Below are positions 34,350-42,918 of a DNA stretch of 64,000 nucleotides, in pieces; position 1 is the stretch's first letter; each line of letters opens with the position of its first letter. Source of the stretch: Leyella stercorea (GTDB lineage Bacteria > Bacteroidota > Bacteroidia > Bacteroidales > Bacteroidaceae); contig NZ_JADYUF010000007.1 of NCBI RefSeq assembly GCF_021531655.1, forward strand, positions 1 through 64,000. The letters are read 5' to 3'. The notes below the pieces were generated by a model. The model did no database searches. It saw nothing but the letters and a program-made list of their open reading frames with translations, and was not told where the DNA came from. The position numbers and the translations under genes are program-made.

Positions 34350-35528
34350 TTAAATTCTCTTCCCATTAAAACAGGTTATGAAGAGCGAGATTGCAGCCAA
34401 GATAGCTCCCACCGCACACACGCCAATCCATCCATGATGTGTCCAAGCCAATCCGGCACAATAGGTACCAAAGGAGCCGCCTATAAAATATGTTGTCATA
34501 AAGATGGTGTTGGCCCTGTTGGAAGCTTGAGGCATCTCCTGTATACAGCCGCTTTGATTGCTTAGTTGCAGACATTGCAAACCTACGTCTACCAATATGA
34601 TAGCCACAACAAGCCCCATGAAAGTGTCACCAAACAGATAGGCAGTAGCCCACGCCACGAGCTGCAAGCAGGCTCCATATATGCTCATCTTTCTTATGCC
34701 CCATTGGTTAACGAGCTTGCCAACACCGCTTGCCGCTATAGCCCCGGCTATGCCGCACAATCCTAATGTTCCCACCATCTCGCTACCTGAATAGAACGGA
34801 GCCTGTGCCAACCGAAAGGCGAGGCACGCCCAAATTGCCATCATGCTGCCAAAGCTGAAGGCGGCACGTACGGCATAAAGACGTATGCGCCCATTACTCT
34901 TCACAATATTAAATACGCTGGCCATCAAGCCCCCGTATGTGCCGACATAGTTGCTCTTTATCTGTGGCATAATCTTGAGCGTAATGGCCATGCACAGCAC
35001 CATCACAAGAGCCGCTATTAAAAACATTTCGCGCCAGCCCAACCATTCGCCTACATAACCGCTAACCACTCTCGAGGCAAGTATGCCCGTCAGCAGCCCC
35101 GACAGAACGACGCCCATATTCCTGCTTTTATTCTCCTTCTCGGAATATTGTCCTGCTATAGGTATGAAAAACTGCGGAATTACGGAGCAGGCTCCCAATA
35201 GCAGAGAGGCTCCCCAAATCATCCACACATTGTGGGCTACGGCAATTAAGACTGCCATAATGGCTGCCACCGTCATATTCACAACGATTATGCGACGGCG
35301 CGAGTAGAGGTCGCCCATAGGGATAAGGAAGCACAAACCAAGCGCATAGCCTATTTGGGTGACAACGGTTATAAGGTTTGCCTCATGTTGGCTCACTCCT
35401 ACGTCGTGACGTATCATCTCCAGAAGAGGCTGATTGTAATAGCAATTTGCCACGGTCAATCCTGCTATAACAGCCATTGCAAGCAACAAACTGCGCTCTA
35501 TGCCTTCATTTTCCTTAAGTTGTTTCAT
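34350..35528 (-). CDS. MFS transporter, 392 aa
   Basis: Twelve hydrophobic segments in two halves with the MFS loop signature GDLYSRRRIIV between helices 2 and 3, and a related WGIRKMSIYG in the second half. The sequence belongs to the drug/sugar efflux-like MFS group; the substrate is unknown. The aldolase gene downstream is in the same transcription unit. A strong promoter at 35588-35618 drives both. Confidence 0.88.
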   Translation of the reverse strand: MKQLKENEGIERSLLLAMAVIAGLTVANCYYNQPLLEMIRHDVGVSQHEANLITVVTQIGYALGLCFLIPMGDLYSRRRIIVVNMTVAAIMAVLIAVAHNVWMIWGASLLLGACSVIPQFFIPIAGQYSEKENKSRNMGVVLSGLLTGILASRVVSGYVGEWLGWREMFLIAALVMVLCMAITLKIMPQIKSNYVGTYGGLMASVFNIVKSNGRIRLYAVRAAFSFGSMMAIWACLAFRLAQAPFYSGSEMVGTLGLCGIAGAIAASGVGKLVNQWGIRKMSIYGACLQLVAWATAYLFGDTFMGLVVAIILVDVGLQCLQLSNQSGCIQEMPQASNRANTIFMTTYFIGGSFGTYCAGLAWTHHGWIGVCAVGAILAAISLFITCFNGKRI

Positions 35529-35587
35529 CTCTTTTTTCCTTATACCTATAATCTTACGGATTTAACCTTTCGGATTGTCCGCAAATG

Positions 35588-35618
35588 CAAAATTACGAAA
35601 TAAAAACATATAATCAAA
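35588..35618 (-). promoter_or_regulatory. Promoter of the MFS-aldolase operon
   Basis: On the minus strand: TTTG, exactly 19 bases, TAATTTTG, 59 bases ahead of the start at 35528. Confidence 0.7.
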
Positions 35619-35749
35619 AAAATTTTGGGATGGACAATTTGAATCGTAGCTTTAACAATTGATGATTAAATAATTATGGATTCTTTTGGCAAGCACAAAG
35701 ATTAATTGTATTTTTGTCAAAAGAAAACTTTAATAGAAAGGATTTAGTA

Positions 35750-36341
35750 TGGCATCAAAAATAAGGAAGAAGCAATAGCTGTGCTTCGTCATATGATTCA
35801 GCGAAAAAAAGGGATAGAGAAACAAGTGAAAGAATAATTTGCCAAAGCTCGTAAAGAGGTTGAAATCAGACATTGTCACAACCTATACAACAGAATGGCG
35901 GACTCCCATCCAACGCACAATTGGCATTATATGAAACTAAGAGATAAAGATACAAAGAAATATTTGCTCACAGTATTTGTGGCTACATTTGTTGCCTATA
36001 TTATTCCTGCAGTGGTCTTGTACTTGGGACATTTTATGGGCATTATGCTTACGATTTGTATTTCCTTGTTTAACTTGAGTATGGCTTTGCTTGCTTGGCT
36101 TTGGGCAAAATCTGTTAGAAAGGAATTTTTGCTGAAAAAACAAATAATATTGAATAGTCTTGTGACGTTGCTTTTGATAGGCATTATTTCCTTAGTTGTA
36201 ACCAATGGGGCTGCCTTATCTTTGAGTCTCATGGTATTTGTATGGTTGGGGATATTCAATCTCCTGCCCATTTGTATCCAGTATGCCATTTATTCTTTTA
36301 TTTCAAAAAGAACCAATTCAAAGAAAGAGAGGCCTATATGA
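35750..36341 (+). CDS. Membrane protein, 148 aa from 35895, with an interrupted upstream extension
   Basis: From the ATG at 35895 the protein has four hydrophobic segments (YLLTVFVATFVAYIIPAVVLYL and others) and a basic C-terminus. The same frame continues upstream with sensible, charged sequence (FAKARKEVEIRHCHNLYNR), a TAA at 35835-35837, and before it GIKNKEEAIAVLRHMIQRKKG. An ATG at 35750 would join this with a one-base shift. So the N-terminus has been lost by mutation, or the gene now starts at 35895. No family is recognised. The next gene overlaps by 4 bases. Confidence 0.6.
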
Positions 36342-36823
36342 AGTATATGGAATTGTTTTGGAATAGGCTATATTATTGTATTTTTAACTGCGATAAGAAA
36401 ACGCAAACCCTTTTAAACAGATTTTTTGAATGTTTGTTTTACTATTTGAAGTTTTACAGAAATCGTAAAGGGAACAACACAAGAATACCTTATAATGAAA
36501 TTGTAGGAATATGTGTATCGGATTATATCATGATTGGATTTACTTGTCTATTGATATGGACTTTGTTCAATCTCGTATCCATATTATTTCCATGTGTTTC
36601 TTTACTGCCTTTAGGCAAGACTGCGTTTATCCTTGTCTCAGTAGTACCTTGCCTCTTTATAAATTACTTTTTCTTATGGAGAAAGGATAAATATCTTAGG
36701 TACTGGGAGGTGTTTGCTAAAGATACGCCAGGAATCAGACGAGTATGGTATTGCATAACTTGCGTATGTTTGCTCCTCGTCTGGCCTATATTTATTTTTA
36801 GCATGATAATAATGTCTAACTAA
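36338..36823 (+). CDS. Membrane protein of unknown function, 161 aa
   Basis: Starts at the ATG at 36338 inside the stop of the previous gene (ATGA); the frame upstream to 36242 only shadows that gene. It has three or four hydrophobic segments (IMIGFTCLLIWTLFNLVSILF; AFILVSVVPCLFINYFF; VWYCITCVCLLLVWPIFIFSMII) and a charged N-terminal 60 residues. No homologue is recognised. Translational coupling suggests a partnership with the 148-aa membrane protein. Confidence 0.65.
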   Translation: MKYMELFWNRLYYCIFNCDKKTQTLLNRFFECLFYYLKFYRNRKGNNTRIPYNEIVGICVSDYIMIGFTCLLIWTLFNLVSILFPCVSLLPLGKTAFILVSVVPCLFINYFFLWRKDKYLRYWEVFAKDTPGIRRVWYCITCVCLLLVWPIFIFSMIIMSN

Positions 36824-36836
36824 GAAAAATCAAATA

Positions 36837-37190
36837 ATGGAATTTATGAAATATCTATGCTTTATACTCGGAGTTCTTCTTGCTGGAGCATGTAACAACA
36901 GAAGCTATAAAGACACATTGTTTTGTGAATTGGACAAAGAGATACAAGATACACTGTTATTTATAAACCAGCATTGTTTTGAAGAAGGTTATGATACTAT
37001 AGATTTGATTGACTTTTCGGGCAACTGCAAATCAAGCGTGAATTTTTTTAGTTCTTGGGTGATTAGCAACCAAATAGAAGATACTGTTAATAAGATAAGT
37101 GTTTCGTTACCTACAAATGCCCCAAAGCCATATATCGTGCATAATAACACTGTTTATTATCCCGAAGATTACAACTTGATGGTGTTTTGA
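36837..37190 (+). CDS. Small lipoprotein of unknown function, 117 aa
   Basis: N-terminal hydrophobic signal with LLAGACNN, a probable lipobox Cys at residue 19. The rest is acidic, with DTIDLIDFSGNCKSS; no domain is recognised. It is the third gene of this A/T-rich cluster, 13 bases after the membrane-protein gene. Confidence 0.6.
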   Translation: MEFMKYLCFILGVLLAGACNNRSYKDTLFCELDKEIQDTLLFINQHCFEEGYDTIDLIDFSGNCKSSVNFFSSWVISNQIEDTVNKISVSLPTNAPKPYIVHNNTVYYPEDYNLMVF

Positions 37191-37264
37191 TTTAATAAAA
37201 ATACAAAATTCAGAACAATAAGAATGAAGTAATGAGTAATGAAGAGACTAAAAGGAAGCTGCTG
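37191..37264. other. Short spacer before the 22-bp repeat array
   Basis: A/T-rich, no gene. Together with 37375-37705 (also without a gene or clear signal) it makes the gene-free stretch between the lipoprotein and lysO genes. Confidence 0.5.
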
Positions 37265-37374
37265 CAAAAGGACTCGTTTCGCCTTGCAAAAGGACTCGTT
37301 TTACTCTCCAAAAGGACTCCTTTTGGAAGTCAAAAGTATTCGTTTTGAAACGCAAAAGGACTACATTTGCTCCA
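37265..37374 (+). repeat. Second array of 22-bp CAAAAGGACT repeats (five forward)
   Basis: Units start at 37265, 37287, 37309, 37331 and 37353, all exactly 22 apart. The first ten bases are CAAAAGGACT in four and CAAAAGTATT in one; then C or A, two bases, and TTT, then about five variable bases. The same unit as at 3100-3209. Confidence 0.85.
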
Positions 37375-37705
37375 CTCCTACAAATCCATGCATTATTTGC
37401 ACGCAAATATTTGCCAAAACAGAGTTTTTTGATTAGATTTGCAGAAATTAAAAGAACCCCTACGCACCAAATTGTCTTCTGCACGCAGAAAGCAATAGAA
37501 CGTATCAGATATACGTCACATTATTTATTATAAGAAACCGCTTCAAGCCAATAACAAATGAAGAATATATATTTCCCTGAAGAAGACATTACCGAGAACG
37601 GCCTGTTCCTTATTACAACTGTTCGGCTTATTACGAGCCTTCATACTTCATAGCGCGAAGCTATTTTGCAGGAGGATTCATGTAAAAAAACAACCAATAA
37701 AACAA

Positions 37706-38005
37706 ATGTTTATAGTAATTTTGTTTATATTCCTTGGCATACTTGTAGGCTACAACGTACGCACAAGGATTAAATCAGCTACTCGCAAGAGTACGATTGG
37801 CACGTGGGCAGGACGTGCCACGACCGGACTGATATGGCTGCTTCTGTTTATGCTTGGCATCGAAGTGGGAAGCAACGACCAGATTATCTCTGCCTTGCCT
37901 ACACTTGGTGTGGAGGCTTTGGTATTGTCAGGATTTGCCACATTGGGCAGCTGTGCTTTGGCATGGGCATTGTGGAAGACAGCGAAAGGAGGCAAGGAGC
38001 GATGA
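37706..38005 (+). CDS. lysO: Lysine exporter LysO, N-terminal half
   Basis: 99 aa with three membrane helices (FIVILFIFLGILVGYNV; GLIWLLLFMLGIEVGSN; LVLSGFATLGSCALAWALW). This is the DUF340/LysO N-terminal region. In E. coli LysO is one chain that exports lysine and its toxic analogues; here, as in other Bacteroidetes, it is split into two overlapping genes (ATGA at 38002-38005), whose products must form one carrier. The charged AKGGKER tail precedes the stop directly. Confidence 0.85.
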   Translation: MFIVILFIFLGILVGYNVRTRIKSATRKSTIGTWAGRATTGLIWLLLFMLGIEVGSNDQIISALPTLGVEALVLSGFATLGSCALAWALWKTAKGGKER

Positions 38006-38634
38006 AAGGAAGTCTGATAGTAGTAGGATTCTTCATCCTCGGAGTATTGGCAGGACGTAGCGGCGGTCTGCCATCATGGGCTATGGACAGCAACATCAGC
38101 TTCGTAGCGCTGTGCGGCCTGTTGCTCTTCGTAGGCTTAGGCATAGGAATGAATCCAGATATGAAGAACGACATCAAGAGTCTCAACCCTCGTCTGGCAC
38201 TGCTGCCCGTAGCCACCATCTTAGGTTCATGGCTCGGAGCAATGGTGGCATACATAATAATGTGTAGCGACATTTGCCCGGTACTGCACCATCGGCAGCT
38301 TACCGACTGCCTCGCCATCGACAGCGGCTTTGCCTATTATTCGTTGTCGAGCATCTTCATAACCGAATATCGCGGTGCCGAACTGGGCACAATAGCCTTG
38401 CTTGCCAACATCATACGCGAGATGACAACCCTTTTGCTTACTCCGCTGATAGCAAAGCGGTTCGGTCCGCTGGCTCCTATATCTTCGGGTGGCGCAACGA
38501 CAATGGACACCACCCTACCTATCATCACACAGACTGTAGGCCAGCGCTACGTAGCACTAAGCATCTACCACGGTTTCGTGACCGACTTCACCGTGCCGTT
38601 CGTAGTGACAATGTGGTGCTCTATGGCTGGATAA
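38002..38634 (+). CDS. lysO: Lysine exporter LysO, C-terminal half
   Basis: 210 aa, about six membrane helices. The LysO core is clear: DSGFAYYSLSSIFITEYRGAELGTIALLANIIREMTTLLLTPL, then FGPLAPISSGGATTMDTTLPII, with the conserved acidic residues in the membrane. The stretch MCSDICPVLHHRQLTDC near residue 90 looks unlike the family and follows the segment duplicated at 33209, so it may have been altered. Coupled to the N-terminal half by a 4-base overlap. Confidence 0.87.
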   Translation: MKGSLIVVGFFILGVLAGRSGGLPSWAMDSNISFVALCGLLLFVGLGIGMNPDMKNDIKSLNPRLALLPVATILGSWLGAMVAYIIMCSDICPVLHHRQLTDCLAIDSGFAYYSLSSIFITEYRGAELGTIALLANIIREMTTLLLTPLIAKRFGPLAPISSGGATTMDTTLPIITQTVGQRYVALSIYHGFVTDFTVPFVVTMWCSMAG

Positions 38635-38802
38635 AAAAGGTTGAGAGTTGAGAATACACTTATATATATACAACTTAAGTTTCGTGGCACTAACGAAAGA
38701 ATATGTAAAAATTTTGATATAACATCGGACTCTCACCTGACGTTTCGAAGCAAAAACGAGCAAAAACAAGAGAATAATGACAGATTATTGATTATTTAGT
38801 CG

Positions 38803-38810
38803 TACCTTTG
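38803..38810 (+). promoter_or_regulatory. Candidate -7 element for fhs
   Basis: TACCTTTG, 74 bases ahead of the ATG. No TTTG box at the expected distance. Confidence 0.4.
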
Positions 38811-38884
38811 CACTCACACTCCATACTACATATTTCGTAAACAACTCAATTTATACACGAAACGCTACAAATTTTTTACATACA

Positions 38885-40549
38885 ATGACAGACATCGAAA
38901 TAGCTCGCAGCACGAAGCTCGAGGAGATAGAGGTAGTAGCCTCTAAGTATGGCATCCCTGCAAAAGAACTTGAACACTACGGCCACTATATGGCTAAGGT
39001 TCCTACACGCCTTATTGACGAGGAGCGTGTGAAGAACAGCAACCTCATACTCGTTACAGCCATTACACCGACAAAGGCTGGTATCGGCAAGACTACCGTT
39101 ACTATCGGTCTGGCACTTGGTATGCACCACATCGGCAAGAACGCTATCTGCGCCCTGCGTGAACCTTCGCTCGGTCCGGTATTCGGAATGAAGGGCGGTG
39201 CATGTGGTGGCGGATACACTCAGGTGTTGCCAATGGACAAGATTAACCTGCACTTCACAGGCGACTTTCACGCTATCACTTCGGCTCATAATACTATCAC
39301 AGCGCTGCTCGACAACTACATGTACCAGAACCGTGACAACGGTTTCGCTCTGCGCGAGGTATTGTGGAACCGCGTACTCGACGTTAACGACCGCGGACTG
39401 CGCGACATCGTAACCGGTATGGGCGGCAAAGCCAATGGCATTGTACGCGAGTCGGGATTTGACATCACTCCTGCATCAGAGATTATGGCTATTCTCTGTC
39501 TTGCTAAGGACGAGGACGACCTGCGTCGTCGCATTGAGAACATCCTCTTGGGCTACACCGTTGAGGGCAAGCCTTTCACTGTTAAGGATTTAGGCGTGGC
39601 TGCAGCCATAACCATCCTTCTGCGCGACGCTCTGGCTCCTAACCTCGTTCAGACCACAGAGAATACCGCTGCATTCGTACACGGCGGTCCGTTTGCCAAC
39701 ATTGCACACGGATGCAACTCAATACTCGCAACTAAGATGGCTATGACATTCGGTGAATATGTCATCACTGAGGCAGGATTCGGTGCCGACCTTGGAGCCG
39801 AGAAGTTCTTCGACATCAAGTGCCGCAAGAGCGGACTGCAGCCTAAGCTCACTATCGTTGTGGCAACGGCTCAGGGCCTGAAGATGCACGGCGGTGTACC
39901 AGTTGAGGACATCAAGAAGCCTAACAGCGAAGGACTCAAGAAGGGACTTGCCAACCTCGACAAGCATATCAAGAACATGCAGTCGTTCGGACAGACCGTC
40001 ATCGTAGCATTCAATCACTATGCCGGCGACGTGGAAGAGGAGCAGAACATCGTACGCGATTACTGCGAGAGCATCGGTGTAGGATTTGCCATCAACGATG
40101 CTTACGCCAAAGGTGGTGAGGGTGCAGCCGATCTGGCACGTCTTGTAGTAGACACTATCGAGCAGAAGCCGTCGCAGCCATTGAACCTCGTATACGACGA
40201 CGAAGACACAATCGAGACTAAGATAGATAAGGTCTGCAAGAACATCTACGGTGCTGCAAGCATCTCGTTTGCCGCTCCTGCCAAGAAGAAGTTACAGATG
40301 ATACGCGACCTCGGCTATGAGAACTTCCCGATATGTATCGCCAAGACACAGTTCTCATTCTCTACCGATGCCAAGCAGTATTGCGTAGCATCAGGATTTG
40401 ACGTTAACGTTCGCGACATTGTCATCAACGCCGGTGCAGAGATGATTGTTGTCATTGCTGGCAATATCATGCGCATGCCCGGACTGCCCAAGGTTCCAGC
40501 TGCCATGAACATGGACATCGTCAACGGTCAAATCGAAGGATTGTCATAA
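38885..40549 (+). CDS. fhs: Formate-tetrahydrofolate ligase
   Basis: ATP-dependent enzyme joining formate to tetrahydrofolate to give 10-formyl-THF for purine synthesis and Met-tRNA formylation. 554 aa, normal length. The P-loop is [11 protein letters not shown] (residues 60-70), slightly off the usual TPTPAGEGKTT; next come [20 protein letters not shown] and [13 protein letters not shown] HFTGDFHAI, then [16 protein letters not shown]. Codon use is that of a well-expressed gene. The serine hydrolase gene begins 16 bases later and may be co-transcribed. Confidence 0.98.
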   Translation: MTDIEIARSTKLEEIEVVASKYGIPAKELEHYGHYMAKVPTRLIDEERVKNSNLILVTAITPTKAGIGKTTVTIGLALGMHHIGKNAICALREPSLGPVFGMKGGACGGGYTQVLPMDKINLHFTGDFHAITSAHNTITALLDNYMYQNRDNGFALREVLWNRVLDVNDRGLRDIVTGMGGKANGIVRESGFDITPASEIMAILCLAKDEDDLRRRIENILLGYTVEGKPFTVKDLGVAAAITILLRDALAPNLVQTTENTAAFVHGGPFANIAHGCNSILATKMAMTFGEYVITEAGFGADLGAEKFFDIKCRKSGLQPKLTIVVATAQGLKMHGGVPVEDIKKPNSEGLKKGLANLDKHIKNMQSFGQTVIVAFNHYAGDVEEEQNIVRDYCESIGVGFAINDAYAKGGEGAADLARLVVDTIEQKPSQPLNLVYDDEDTIETKIDKVCKNIYGAASISFAAPAKKKLQMIRDLGYENFPICIAKTQFSFSTDAKQYCVASGFDVNVRDIVINAGAEMIVVIAGNIMRMPGLPKVPAAMNMDIVNGQIEGLS

Positions 40550-40565
40550 TACCCAATGTTCAGAA

Positions 40566-41909
40566 ATGTTCGGATATAGAATAAAGAAACAATATCGTAC
40601 AAAGGTGAGGCTGTCCTGCTTGGGATGCCTCACCTTTATCGTTGTCATCATATCAAGCATCTGCCGATGCACATGCTCGTCGTGCTCAAGCGACAAAAGC
40701 CGAGAGAAGGACTCTATATACGAGGCCAACCACCGCATGCATCTCAACGATACACTCACCAATGCCATGTCTTCGCAGCCAGAACTGCACGCTATGGACT
40801 CTATCATGCAGTGCTATCTGAAGCGTTGGGAGATACACGGTGCACAGCTGGCAATATCGCGCCACGACTCGCTGCTGTACGCTCGCGGATTCGGCTATGC
40901 CGACAAGGACCGTCAGATACCTATGGAGCCGTCGTACATCATGCGCATGGCTTCAGTATCAAAACTTGTAACAGCCACCGGCATAATGAAACTGCGCGAC
41001 ATGGGCAAGATACGCCTTAGCGACAAGGTGTTCGGACCAAAGGGAATACTCAACGACACGTTCTACGTCAACTCAATACGCGACAAACGATACTTCGACA
41101 TAACCGTCGAACAGCTGTTGAGACACAAGGCGGGATTTACCAATTATGCAGGCGACGCCATTTTCTCGACTCGCTACATAATGCAGCAGAACCACCTCAC
41201 CACCCCACCCGACCACCGCACACTGCTGCGCATAGTGCTGCGCCGACATCTTGGCTACACGCCCGGAACGGCACAACGCTACTGCAACATAGGCTATACG
41301 CTGCTGTCGCTGATTATCGAGAAGCGCACGGGCATGAGCTACGAAAACTTCATGCAACGCTACGTGCTCAATCCGGCTGGATGCTACGACTTCCACATAG
41401 CGGGTAACTATCTGAAAGACCGCAGAAAGAACGAAACGGTATATTATATGCACTCAAGTTCGGTACCGGTGCCCGAATTCAACAACTCAGGCAGAATGGT
41501 AGTGCGCTGCTATGGCGAGAACGACATAACGACGGCTCTTGGCGCAGGTGCATGGGTGGCATCGGCTGCCGAACTATGCCGACTGGTAGCATCGATCGAC
41601 GGCGACCGTACCGTACCTGACGTAATATCGCCACAAGCCGTGAAACTGATGACGCAAGAAATGCCCGACCATCAGTTCTCGCTCGGCTGGAACTTTACGC
41701 CACGCAACCGTCCGTGGATACGTACCGGTTCGCTTGTAGGCACATCGGCACTTGTACTGCGCTATCCCGACGGCGAGTGCTGGGTGTTCATCACCAACAC
41801 AAGTACATGGAAAGGACACAAGTTCTCGCAAGACACAATGGCGCTGTTCGAAAAACTACGCAAGCGCTTTGGAAGCAAAATGCCAAAACGCAATATGTTT
41901 ATAAACTAA
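40566..41909 (+). CDS. Serine hydrolase of the class C beta-lactamase family, 447 aa
   Basis: An N-terminal membrane anchor or signal (CLGCLTFIVVIISSICRC) exports the protein. The penicillin-binding fold motifs are S130-V-S-K133 (MASVSKLVTA), Y239-C-N241 (YCNIGYTLL) and a late GSLVGTSAL box in place of KTG. Such enzymes are D-aminopeptidases, esterases or peptidoglycan hydrolases more often than true beta-lactamases; the substrate here is unknown. Cys-rich region at 35-46 is unusual. It follows fhs closely. Confidence 0.88.
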   Translation: MFGYRIKKQYRTKVRLSCLGCLTFIVVIISSICRCTCSSCSSDKSREKDSIYEANHRMHLNDTLTNAMSSQPELHAMDSIMQCYLKRWEIHGAQLAISRHDSLLYARGFGYADKDRQIPMEPSYIMRMASVSKLVTATGIMKLRDMGKIRLSDKVFGPKGILNDTFYVNSIRDKRYFDITVEQLLRHKAGFTNYAGDAIFSTRYIMQQNHLTTPPDHRTLLRIVLRRHLGYTPGTAQRYCNIGYTLLSLIIEKRTGMSYENFMQRYVLNPAGCYDFHIAGNYLKDRRKNETVYYMHSSSVPVPEFNNSGRMVVRCYGENDITTALGAGAWVASAAELCRLVASIDGDRTVPDVISPQAVKLMTQEMPDHQFSLGWNFTPRNRPWIRTGSLVGTSALVLRYPDGECWVFITNTSTWKGHKFSQDTMALFEKLRKRFGSKMPKRNMFIN

Positions 41910-41963
41910 ATACGTTTATACAACAAAGGTATCTTTACATAACAAAGACTCCAAAAAGAAGAG

Positions 41964-42005
41964 GGGGGTATCAAAAACTGGAACTAATTCCGTTTTGATA
42001 CCCCC
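41964..42005 (+). terminator. Strong terminator after the serine hydrolase gene
   Basis: GGGGGTATCAAAA (41964-41976) pairs with TTTTGATACCCCC (41993-42005) around 16 bases. This is the last clearly host-side signal. Confidence 0.8.
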
Positions 42006-42463
42006 TATTTATGTATCAGTTGGGATTGATTTTACTCCCACTCAACTTTACAGTATTTTTAAATGTATCTGATTATCAGTTAGTTATGTATTATTATATG
42101 GTTTTGGTGTCCATATATGGTGTCCACAAAAATCAAACTTAACTACTTGAGTCTCAAGACATTGCATATTTACAGATTAAATGATTTATAGTTGGACAAC
42201 TGTAGGTGTCCACGGATGCCAAGACAGACATTTCAATTATAAATATGCTGATTATAACGGCTGAATTCTGCCGTGCGTGTAAGGAAAAGTTAGGGGCGAT
42301 TTTCATAACCTATTGTCTTTCAATGACATAGGGGGAGGGTATTAAAAATGAATTATAAATATCCTTTTCTTGACTACCTTAATAGAACACAAAAAGGACA
42401 AACAACCCTTGATTGTATGATAGTTGTCTGCCCTTGCTATAATAAAGATATAATTTAGATGAT
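42006..42463. other. Prophage left end, candidate attachment region
   Basis: No supported gene. GGTGTCCA occurs at 42106, 42119 and 42205, spaced direct repeats like integrase arm sites. Two copies of the phage motif TATAAATAT lie at 42238-42246 and 42355-42363 without a gene behind them. A 50-codon minus-strand frame (MKIAPNFSLHARQN...) from about 42313 is too weak to call. TTACTCCCACTC near 42030 reads on the minus strand as VEWE-stop, as at the end of guaA, a known integration site elsewhere, but this is only a few codons. Confidence 0.4.
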
Positions 42464-42778
42464 TTACTTGTCCTTGTCTTTGTCCTTGCCTTCAAACTTA
42501 TTCACAATCTCATTTATCTTTGATGTTATTACATTGTCTGCTCTTGTATCAAATTCCATCCACTTAGACTTAAAATATGCGGATGCGCCGACAATTGAAC
42601 CACCAACGCAAAATGCCTGTGCAATATAAATAAGTACACCTGCCGCGATATTGAATGAATTAAGGAAGAATGATAAAAAGGCTATTAGAATACCGCTGCC
42701 AATCATCACCATTGCAATAATGTAAGCTATCTTGTCCTTCACGCATAATTCATTCCATTTACTGTTATATTGTTTCAT
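42464..42778 (-). CDS. Holin-like membrane protein, 104 aa
   Basis: Two hydrophobic segments (IAYIIAMVMIGSGILIAFLSFFL and AAGVLIYIAQAFCVGGSIVGA) and a strongly charged tail (KFEGKDKDKDK). Small size, two membrane spans, charged C-terminus and a place after the tail genes all fit a phage holin that would open the inner membrane at lysis. No endolysin gene is next to it in this window, and no family match is recognised, so this is inference from layout. Confidence 0.5.
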   Translation of the reverse strand: MKQYNSKWNELCVKDKIAYIIAMVMIGSGILIAFLSFFLNSFNIAAGVLIYIAQAFCVGGSIVGASAYFKSKWMEFDTRADNVITSKINEIVNKFEGKDKDKDK

Positions 42779-42821
42779 TCTTATATTGTAATATTAAATA
42801 ACTCTTATACATATAAATATT

Positions 42822-42830
42822 AATTAATCT
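42822..42830 (-). promoter_or_regulatory. Phage upstream motif, 43 bases ahead of the holin-like gene
   Basis: TATAAATAT on the plus strand. Confidence 0.45.
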
Positions 42831-42918
42831 GTAATATTGCATATATATATATAATAAGGTGGAATAAACTGAATTGTTCACCCCACCTTATAAAGGAAAA
42901 GAAAAAATGATATAGATA

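Noticed and set aside
37560..37705. Lysine riboswitch ahead of lysO
   Set aside because: I looked for the conserved L-box core and found none.
42145..42315. 50-codon minus-strand frame (MKIAPNFSLHARQN...) at the prophage edge
   Set aside because: I considered it as an integrase N-terminus, but no family pattern could be confirmed and it ends early.
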